Shown here in pieces: positions 8,537-18,487 of a DNA stretch of 22,651 nucleotides. The notes beneath the pieces are model-generated. The model was given only the letters and a program-made list of their open reading frames with translations, searched no databases and was not told where the DNA came from. Numbering within the stretch: position 1 is the stretch's first letter; each line of letters begins with the position of its first letter. The translations under genes and the position numbers were made by a program. This DNA is from Chara braunii. Lineage: Eukaryota; Streptophyta; Charophyceae; Charales; Characeae. The stretch is from the NCBI GenBank assembly GCA_003427395.1, contig BFEA01000221.1, positions 2,158,413 through 2,181,063 on the forward strand, written 5' to 3'.

Positions 8537-9034
8537 AGCGGCCTAGCGCAGTTGGTTAGGCATGCAAGTGGCATTCAGGAGGTTGTGGGTTCGCACCCTA
8601 TGACCAAGCCTGTGCTGAACTAATGCCAACGGACTGCGATAGTCCGATTGATAACCCTGATTGGGGCTAGCAGGGTCTATGACCAACACGGGTATGAGCG
8701 TGAGCGTGAGCGTGAGTGGGTTGTGTGTGGTGTGCGGGAGAGTATTGGCCATAGCCACCGCTGCTACGTGATGGGGGGTGGGAGAAGTAGATGGGAGCGC
8801 AGCTACTCGCAAAATGCTCGGTCTTTCACTTAAGCGAACCCTCCCCCACTGGCAGCCCCACCCTACTTCCTGACCACCACCGATTAGGGCAGGAGGCAAC
8901 ATGCATCCCCTTAATTGTGAGAGGTAGCCATGGTTGCAGGGGTCCACTGTATAGGCTTAGTAGTGGTAGGTAGATAGTGAAAGGTGAAATTGAGAGAAGA
9001 ACATAGCTTAGTTATTAAAAAAAGAAAAAAAAAA
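8537..9034 (+). mobile_element. Candidate tRNA-derived SINE
   Basis: The head carries a consensus RNA polymerase III A box, TAGCGCAGTTGG (8544-8555), and a near-consensus B box, GGTTCGCACC (8588-8597), at tRNA-like spacing. It is not a functional tRNA: the seven bases before the A box find no complementary acceptor strand after the T arm. The body continues through a short GTGAGC microsatellite. It reaches an A-rich tail at 9016-9034 (TTAAAAAAAGAAAAAAAAAA). The end-to-end assignment is inference; only the promoter boxes and tail are direct. Confidence 0.5.
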
Positions 9035-10585
9035 AGTCCAAGAAATATTGAGACAAAATATACGGCAGGTGGTTGGTACACCATCAATTTACTCCACAGT
9101 AGGGGGGTAGGTTCGTTCATGATGGAATTGTGCAAGGTCGTTCATCTGGTGTTCACAATTTCATCTGGTGTTCACAATTTCATTTGGTGTTCACAATTTC
9201 AGACAGAATAAACCACCAGTTCACAACTGAACCCTTGAACAAGGACATGGACGACGCAACGGTGTGGAGAACAGGTTCTGCGAATTTGGTACGATGCACA
9301 CAGGGTAGGGTGCTGTGGACTACATCTCAATGTGGAATCAGTGTTCACACAAGCGAGTGGATGACCTTCTTATGTAAGTGGACTCGAGCCTGTGCACTGA
9401 CAGCACTGACAGCAGTTGAGGTGTGACAGGCTGAAGGACAATGAATCGTCTCTCGAGGTTTCAAAAATGTGCATTATTGTTTCACTGTGTGAGTAAAGCC
9501 TAGTAAGAAGACATTGCACTAGTATCTGGTGCATATCGCCGTCTCTCTCATTCTATGTTGTTTTTTAAACTTTTTCCTTTTCTTCCCCCCCTTCTTTTCC
9601 TTTTTCTTTTGCCATAGCGGCAGGGTAATCGAGGTCCAAATCACTGATAGTTCGGCGAGTCGGATGCGCATCTGTTCCATTTAGGTTTGCTATGTCTTGC
9701 TGCCCTGTTTTTTGCAAAGGATTTTTTTTTTTTTTTGCAGACTGGTTTTCACAACCAGTCTACAACAGTGTATTCCATCTGACGAGCCGTCCTCTTTGCA
9801 AAGGATTACTTTTCTTTTTTTTGGGTGCAGGTTTCTGTAATCGGAGAAGTAGCATTACTTACTTTTTCACTTTTCTGGGTGACGCAGATATGCACAGAAG
9901 GTGAGGGAGGATTACCTTTCTTGGCAACCTCATGAAGTGATTTTCTGCGCTTCTCTTAAACGACCACTACCTTTCAGACTGGGAGGGTAAAGCTGTAAAA
10001 GTAACCCAACCCATAACTTTCGGGGATGGGCTGCCATTGATAAACTTCATTGGCGGCACCCAGCCTCCAAAATTTGAGTTGTGAGGCCCACAGACGATAT
10101 ACGCGGAAGGGAGTGGGGGCTTTAACGCAAAGTTACAATGGCACCTCGAGGGCAGCGTACCAAAAAGGTTCCTGATCCAAGCCGTCCCAAATCAACACAC
10201 TGGGAATTTACCCACAATTCCGCCAACGGTGCCAACATACAAGCTTGCTACGAATCCAGTTGGACTCACAGAAACGTATTCGGCATTCATCCTCCATCCA
10301 GAATGGACATCAGATGTTTCAATATATATTATATAGTCCGACCATGCCATCAAAACTGAAAGAAAGAGTTTTCCTTTCCCACTTGAGAAACTCATTCAGC
10401 TACGAGACCACTATTGTGAAACGTCCAATAAATGCTTTCAACATTGTATTTCGTGTTCGCTTAGTCTGCGGTCCACATCGCAGATGCCCATTTGATTCCA
10501 CTCGCCCACATCGAGAATCAATTAGTGGGCTTTATAACCCTCCATCCGATCTGTCATGTTGCAATGCAATTGTCCCTAGAATTTT
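9035..10585. other. Intergenic with short repeats, no gene seen
   Basis: Contents: three copies of the 20-mer TCATCTGGTGTTCACAATTT in tandem (9142-9201, last copy with one change), T-rich runs near 9550-9610 and 9721-9736, and a perfect 8-bp stem GACTGGTT/AACCAGTC with a 5-base loop (9740-9760). TTTGCAAAGGATT occurs twice (about 9711 and 9798). No coding signal is convincing on either strand. Confidence 0.55.
9142..9201. repeat. 20-bp tandem repeat, three copies
   Basis: TCATCTGGTGTTCACAATTT is repeated head to tail three times; the third copy has one C-to-T change. It is a young slippage array with no evident role. Confidence 0.9.
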
Positions 10586-10587
10586 GC

Positions 10588-10589
<2 letters not shown>

Positions 10590-10670
<81 letters not shown>

Positions 10671-11099
10671 NNNNNNNNNNNNNNNNNNNNNNNNNNNNNN
10701 NNNNNNNNNNCACACACACACACACACCTCTCTCTCTCTCTCTCACACACACATCTCTCTCTCTCTCTCCCTCTCTCTCACACACACACCCCTCTCTCTC
10801 TCTCTCTCTCACACTCACACACACACCTCTCTCTCACACACACACGCACCTCTCTCTCTCACACACACACACCTCTCTCTCTCTCTCACACACACACCTC
10901 TCTCTCTCTCTCTCTCACACACATGCACCTCTCTCTCTCACACACATGCACCTCTCTCTCTCACACACACACCTCCCTCTCTCACACACAAACACCTCTC
11001 TCACACACACACACGCACCTCTCTCTCTCACACACGCACACATCTCTCTCTCTCCCTCTCTCTCACACACACCCCTCTCTCTCTCTCTCTCACACACAA

Positions 11100-11131
<32 letters not shown>

Positions 11132-11133
11132 AA
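10590..11133. repeat. Compound TC/CA microsatellite with a 40-N gap and A tail
   Basis: About 80 bases of (TC)n run into 40 unresolved bases (10671-10710). After the gap come about 390 bases of alternating CACACA and CTCTCT blocks, then an A run (11110-11133). Long reading frames across it (10245-11189 plus, 11475-10915 minus) encode only Leu-Ser, His-Thr or Arg-Glu runs and are not genes. The gap length is probably a scaffold estimate. Confidence 0.95.
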
Positions 11134-11296
11134 CATTACAGATAAGAAGGAAAAGAAAAAAAGGCTTGAAGATGCGCACACAAGAATAGGTGATCCGCAA
11201 AAAGAAGAATACTGCCATGCATATCTGATCAACTTCAAGGCTCTGACCACCTCCACATTTTGGCCAGAGCATGTGCACAATGTGCAGGAGAAGCGA

Positions 11297-11335
11297 TGAC
11301 GCTGGCAAATGACGCTGGCAAATGACGCTGGCAAA
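11297..11335. repeat. 13-bp tandem repeat, three perfect copies
   Basis: TGACGCTGGCAAA is repeated exactly three times. It lies downstream of the TAD2 stop codon, close to the probable polyadenylation region. Confidence 0.9.
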
Positions 11336-11391
11336 GCCAACCGGTCACAACCTCTCGCAACCTTGATGATAATAAAAAAAAAAATTGCATA

Positions 11392-11397
11392 TTTATT
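11392..11397 (-). terminator. Candidate TAD2 poly(A) signal
   Basis: TTTATT on the plus strand reads AATAAA on the TAD2 strand, about 200 bases after the stop codon. It is a plausible cleavage signal. Plant and algal signals are loose, so other sites are possible. Confidence 0.4.
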
Positions 11398-11598
11398 GTC
11401 ACAACAGACTCCAGGATCTGGCAGAACACCACGAGTGATCCCGAACTGCAACCTCACAATGTGAAGGATTGACACAAATAATTAAAATGACAATGCCCAA
11501 AAATCTACATCGATAACGAATCTACATCAACCAGCAATGTTATTATTATAAAAAAAGATCCTTGATTGGCCTTCAGTTGCGCTTCCATGAGCAACGAC

Positions 11599-11633
11599 TC
11601 AAGCGGCAGTAACAGCCCGATGAGGTCTTGGAG
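11599..11633 (-). CDS. TAD2: TAD2 exon 7, terminal, 35 nt
   Basis: Completes Ala180 and codes for [10 protein letters not shown] and TGA (11601-11599). With exon 6 it rebuilds the conserved NPNAP(K/R)PHR tail of TAD2. The acceptor is TTCGCAG. Although it is very short and 2.4 kb from exon 6, the motif and phase make it convincing. Confidence 0.88.
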
Positions 11634-14600
11634 CTGCGAAACAGCCACAAAAAGAATAAACCAATGGACAGCACCACCAAGCGTTCAAAACACCGACTTC
11701 TGTAACATTTAGTATCCTACTAGACAAGCACTTCATCAGGTATACATTTCGTAAAACCTTCACGAGTATGTTTGTTTTTTTTTTTCATGTTTCTAGGCTC
11801 TCACACAAGACATGGGCCAACGTCACAAAAAAATCAGCGGAAATATGTTTTTCCGGTCAAGCAACGAAACAGATGCTGCACAAGAAAAATGAGAAAAATA
11901 TTACTTGCAAAAGTTGCAATACACCAAGGCTCTGGGTTGCTGTGCACAAGAAGAACTATCTTCCAGGAAGTATGCAGAAGTATGTGATAGACACTGTTCT
12001 GCATTGGCAATGTGGCAGAGCCTGAGGCTGTTTTGCAATGGCAAACGTGAGCAAAACTGGACCTGCCTCAAAAACTTTTCCGAGTAGATTTTGAAAAACT
12101 ACCGGTAGATTTGATTCTTTTGAATGCATTCGCACAAGACATGCATTGGCCACCATCACAAAAATGTCAGCAAAAACTGGCATGAACAGGATTTCCAATG
12201 GCCCGTTAAACATCAGGGCTGGGCCTATGCCACCGCACAACGTTTTTCAAATGGCCCGTTAAATGCCTTGTCCCAGGCCTCCAAAAAAGGGAGGCCCAAC
12301 CGGATTCTCAACTTGGCTGGGGCTATGTACTGGTGGTCTAAACAAATGGTCAGCAGGCCTTAGCAGCAAGGGCAGAAGAGACTTTCGGCCATCCCATGAG
12401 AGGTACCACAATCAACAGTACCGTTAAACTCTACATCTGCCGCCTCCTCAATCTCCCTCGCCTCTATCCTTTCCTACCGCCTCCATCTTCCCCACCACCG
12501 CCATTTCCCCACCGCCATCACCTGCAGCCTTTGCCGCTGTCCGCCCTCCGTTGCATCCCTCTGCCATTGCCCTCCGTCTTTCACCATCGCCCTTGAACCT
12601 CCGCCGCTTCCCGCTCTCCGCTGTTTCCCGCCCTTCGCAGCTTTCCACCTTCCACCCCTTCCGGCCGTCGGATCCGTGGAAGTGCGGCACAGTCTATTGT
12701 TTGGGCTTTCATCACACCACCAAAGCACTGCCGTCTTCACCCGAACAGCATGCCCAGTCATTAGAGCTGTACTTGGTGCAACGTTCAGTCTAGATACAGT
12801 GATAATGACCGAGCGTTCTGTTCGGCTGAAGATCGTAGCAGCATTTCTGCCAGTGGCCGAGGTGGGTTGAATGCTTCATCTGACGTCTTCAATGACCAGC
12901 ACACACCAAAGCAAGCAGCAGGTCATTTCCACAGCTGGATAGCTGCTTAATCTGACATCTGTGTGCAGTAGTAGGCTGCACAGGAAGCTCTGAAATACTG
13001 CACAAAGCTCAAATTATCTGACGTCTGTGTGAAGAAGTGGGATGCAAAAGGATACGATAAGAATGTGCCAATAGTGGAGTGCACTGCATAAATGAGCGTT
13101 TAGAAGTTGGACCAAACCTTCACTCACAGTCTGCAGAGTGAGGGATGATAAGACGGAGGGAGGGATTTTTCTGTGAATCTGTAATGCATGGCGTTCCCTG
13201 TTTTTTTTTTTTTTTTTTTTTTTTCCCCTCCAGATCAAATTTCACCTTGGTCACCTAATCCCTCTGCAGGCACCTGAATGATCTTCTTTCTGCAGATTTC
13301 CTGGAATTCTTGAAACGGAGGTCTCGAAGGAACAACAGTCGCTTTCATTGCGTAATAGCTGGCTGTCTGACAACTCAACCTATTCTCTCCTTCCACAGAC
13401 ATATGCAGTCTAGGCTGCCTGATAATGAAGACCACGCAAAAGGCCCCTCGTCCCCTCCCTCAAATGGACAGCCTACCGTCTTCCCCCGAACATAACGCAC
13501 CCTCCCTGATGGACAGCCTACCGTCTTCCCCCGAACATAACGCACCCTGATGGACAGCCTACCGTCTTCCCCCGAACACAACGCACCCTGAAAAGGAAAG
13601 TATATAAGGTATGTTTCCGGCCAGATACAGTCAGAATGAGGGTGCATTGTGTTCGGGGGAAGACGGTAGGCTTTCTGTCACTAGGAGACCGGAGACAACA
13701 TTGTTATATGTAATGTGAAGTTCCATCGACTAGTAATAAATTGCAAAACAAAAACATTCACAGATCAAGCTGAAACAACTTTTAAATTTTAAAAGAAGTT
13801 CCTCGAGAACTAACAGAAGATTTGTTAACTAGTGCTTAATTTTATTACTCGAAAACAATTCAATTCTTGGCTTTCAAGTAAAAAATAATATATAGATATC
13901 AAGACATCTATATGTTATTCTTTATTCACCCACTCAAGAGGCTGAACATAGATATGTAATCATACTTCTTTATGAATGTAATTTAACAAAAAAACATAAC
14001 GAGAACACATCCAAAGTGCGTATAGTCAAAGAACTGACCATTCGGATTCCCTCTCTCGTAAAAGTCTCTCAGCAGCGCAACTGCGTCATCTGCAAGCACT
14101 CCACCCTTGCACTTGAATGGCTTCATCTTCTCGTCTTCTTGAGGAGCACTGCGATTCACATAGCAACGTTGCACATGGCCCATGGTTTTGCCCAAGAATC
14201 AGAACAACAGAAGACACACATTTGTACCCAAAAAAAAGCGAAAACACTTTCAAAAACAAAGTTGAAAACAACAACAAAAACATTCCTCTACTTCCCAATA
14301 CGTGTGGATAGTGCACTCTCATAAGCAGACACAACAAAACAAAAATCAGACATGACAACCTTTTGTCCAGTTGCGCCCGCAAAGCAATGATAGCTAGTCC
14401 TGATTGACTGGATTGACTGGTTCTAAGCCTTGAGAGACATGCCCAACAAATACTAAGGGTGCAGACCGCTACTCCGTTCGCAATTCCGTTACAGCAAGCA
14501 CCAGTACATCACACATTGGCCTGCAGGCGTCAGCATGAAACCCGCACCACTTCGAAGGCCGCCAATTTTTTTTTTTAAACGGCGCAGAGGGCCACACGGC

Positions 14601-17600
14601 GCATCCGAGTTTTGTTTGTGCAACTTTGTGGCGACAAAAAACTTTCTGCAAGGCTGGGGTTGTGTACTGGCAGCGGTTTAACTAGCCGCTCGTATGCGCA
14701 TAACTAGACCTAATTGACTAAATTAAATTCTAAACCTCATAAGGCCAAAGACTTCCCATACACCTTTGATTCTCACTCAACTGACTCATTGACAAATGAA
14801 GTTTAATAACTTTTAATCTAATAGAATCCAGGCAGGCATCGGGGAGTTGTTCAGACTCCATACATTGTATTACCACTTGGCAGAGTCCTTGACGGTTGCT
14901 GCGGATGAAGAGGGAAGAGGGAGAGGGAGCGGATGAAGAGGGAAGAGGGAGAGGGAGCCAAGAATGCTGTGGGATGGGGGGTTATAGGTAGAAGATACCT
15001 TACGACTTAACACTTGGCAGAGTCCTTGTTTTTTAATAAACAGCCACCGTGATGGCTGCTGCGGATGAAGAGGGAGAGGGAGACAAGAATGCTGTGGGAT
15101 GAGGGGTCATAGGTAGAAGATACCTTGGGTTGGGGCCGCCACAGGCCTTCGCTCCATCAGTGTGGAGAGAGAGAACAGATCCACACCCTCCAAATCTGTC
15201 ATTCTGACACCCAAAGATCACCTGCCCGATGCCTAATTGCCACCGCTCAGAGTCAAGGGACTTTTCAATTTGAAGAAAAGATTGAGGACGACTTACACAT
15301 AGCTTGATCAGTAGGTCAGAATTAAACATGCTGCAGGTGATCTGTTTGCACCTGTCTGACACCAATACGTCAGGATTTGGCTTCTTCACTCTTTGCAACA
15401 CACAAAGCACGTGAAAAAACAAAACGAAAAAAAATGAAGCAGTCAGCCGAAAATGCACCCTTCAACAGGCCATAGTCAAACAAGGAGACTCTGTGGACCG
15501 AATTTGGCCATATTCGCAGTTAGATTCATCCTCAGAAGTCCTAGCGTATAAATATGCCCCAAGTAATCAAGATCAGATAATGATGTTTACTCGGTTCATC
15601 AGAATACATCATTCAATTGAATCACTTCCTTATTACAATATATGAATATCTATTATTAATTACAATAATAATCATAATAATAATAACAATGAAGCGCAGG
15701 AAAGGGAAAAAAAAAAAAAGGTTTCAAACAGCACCTAACTGCAGTATCTGAAAGCAACAAATACTGAAAAAATAGCAGATAATAGATATCTCAAAAAGAA
15801 AACAAAAAAAAACAAGGATACCAAGAATAGCCAAAGCTCCTGCACACATTATGCATGGCTCGCATGTAACAAAGAGTTCGCATTCCTGAAACTTCTTTGA
15901 TGCCTCCTCTTCCGATGAACCATCCTTTTCCAACTTCTCGAGGACAACATCAATTGCCTCTAGCTCAGCATGTCGGGTTGCCTGCAGCCAACGTCCATCC
16001 GCTCATCCATCTCAAAAGTTAAGAAAATGTCAACAAGCAGCATATTAGCGTATGCTTTCACATGCCACAATTGCTTCAATTTGAAAAGAATAGATCATCT
16101 TTTGCTATTTTCACGCTTCTCGTTTTCCGCAGTAGACAGTCAGTTGCAGCTTGCCACCTCCAACATTATCTACTCGGCCACAACCTTCATTTTGAATCGT
16201 CGTTTGTGCACAGAGTCTTGCATTCTCTGCTTGGCTGTAGCCGATGGAGACCCGTCAACTTGGTATCGAGATTGAAAAAACAAAAAGTCAATGCTAGACG
16301 ATTATGATACTAGATAATCAGAAAAATGATAATGATTTGATAATGATATGATAATGATATGGCCTGTCTCTTATACACATCTAGATGTGTATAAGAGACA
16401 GATACTAGAATCAGAAAAATGATAATGATTTGATAATGATATGATAATGATATGATAATGAGAAACCCATTATCAGCAAGAAAGACAAATTCCCATCATA
16501 CGCAGAAAGACAAGTTGCCATCATCCTCAGAAACACACATTGAAAGCAAAAGAAAAAGATAGCACGTCCACAGAAAGACAAACCAATAGAAAAGTAAAAG
16601 AAAAAGAGAGCATTAAGTTCGAGAGAAGGATTTTTTATTCTTACATTACGAGTTTCGTTTGATCGGTTACTACCAGCACCAATCACCTCGCCATTGTGAA
16701 CAATAACGCACCTGACAGGACAGGGCATGACCATAACATAATTAGAAAATAATTTGAAAAATACTTTCAGGGGCATGCATAACCACGTACACAATCTTCC
16801 AGACAGATTAAAATCTGACCGGGCGGTCAGTTCAATGATCATATCTCAAGGCTGCCGCCCTTTTAATTAAAAAAAAAAAAAAAAAATCTTCCAGACAGGT
16901 TCTCCTAAACATATTCCCATCACCATTAACCATGGCAATTCCTCTTCTATTGATACTTCTTCCCTTCCCTCCTATTAATACTTATTCCCTTCCCTCCCAT
17001 TAATACTTCTTCCTTTCCCTTCTATTAATACCTCTTCCCTTCCCTTCCCTCCTATTAATACTTTTTCTCTTCCCTCCTGAGCTTCTATTAATACCTCTTC
17101 CTTTTGCTCCTAGTAATACCTCTTCCCTTCCCTCCTCAGCATACAATTCGTAATTCGGCACCAGTTAACACCGTTACTATACATCCATTTTCGGCACCTG
17201 GCCCAGCAAACACCCTACTATACCACATCCGTTTTTTTCAACATCCATTTTGAAATTCGGCACCTGGTCCAGCAAACACCCTATTATACCACATCCGTTT
17301 TTCAATTTCTGTTCGAGAGGTGCCTGGTACTAGGCACCCACTTTTTTTTTCAGACTGGGAAAATTTCAACCACTTCAACCAACATATAACACCAAATTGA
17401 TCTGTCAAACAAGTTGAAACAACCCATTGAATTCCGACTAGAACTTGCCCATTACGGTCCCATTCCAAGGAGCAAATGCTGGACTCAACAGCCCTTAATA
17501 TCCCAAAATTTGAGTATCCGATTTTGCCATTTCAAATTTGAAAAGGAGCCATGAAAGGGTGAAAATATACGCTGCAAGTCGAAGCACATCATGCACAAGT

Positions 17601-18415
17601 GTTTTTTTCCTTTTCAGAGATAACACATGCAGTTTCAACAAATGCCATCGGGCACAGCTGGCAAGGATCTGCTAATAATATCCGGAAGTTCTAAATTCGC
17701 ATCCAAGCGATGCGTAGTACAAAGGTGCAGGCCCATTGCGGGTGGAGTCCCATTGCGTCGAATCCAATTGCAGGTGGGTCGCATTCCAGGCACCGTCGCA
17801 TTCCAGGTCCAGGTTTACCATTCCCGCTGCAGTTCCACGTGCGGCTAGATTCTACCTCTGGTCTCACTGCTGGTGCACGCCCATTGCAGTTGCAGGCCCA
17901 TTTCAAAGGGCCCATTGCAGTTGCAGGCCCATTTCAAAGGGCCCATTGCAGTTGCAGGCCCATTGCAGACACAGGCCCGTTGCAGTTGCAGGCCCATTTC
18001 AAAGGGCCCATTGCAGTTGCAGGCCCATTTCAGAGGGCCCAATGCAGATACAGGCCCATTGCAGATGCAGGCCCATTGCAGGTGGAATCCAATTGCAGGT
18101 GGTCCTGTCGCATTCCTGGTCCAGTTTTACCAATTAGGTTGTGGTTCCAGGTGCAGCTAGACTCTACCTCCAGTCCCGTTCCAGGTGCCCATCCGTTCGC
18201 TGGGATTATTTCCATCTCTGCAGCGTTACGAGTTCATACGAGTCCTGCATCTATAGGATATCATACTCCACATGTGGGTCCGTGAGATTGGTTCATCCGC
18301 TCCCATTTTTAGATGAGCGGGATTGCTGCATCCCACTCCCTGCCCGTGAGAAATTGCTGCACATAATGCCCAAACCACAAATAGCTGTGTCGCCCAAGAA
18401 CATACCCACACACTG

Positions 18416-18487
<72 letters not shown>

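Noticed and set aside
8537-8610. Functional tRNA gene
   Set aside because: A and B boxes are present, but the acceptor strands are not complementary and no cloverleaf with a proper anticodon arm forms. It was kept only as a SINE head.
10245-11475. Long open frames on both strands
   Set aside because: They translate CT/CA microsatellite and N gap into Leu-Ser, His-Thr and Arg-Glu runs. There is no domain and no codon signal.
12396-12793. Pro/Arg-rich small genes
   Set aside because: The region is a C/T-rich low-complexity tract within intron 6, open on both strands because of composition.
16364-16401. Genuine transposon end or regulatory palindrome
   Set aside because: It matches the Nextera mosaic-end pair exactly and sits between duplicated flanks, so a library artefact is the simpler reading.
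17627-18285. Cys/His-rich protein frames
   Set aside because: These are products of the 31-bp minisatellite read in three frames, inside TAD2 intron 2.
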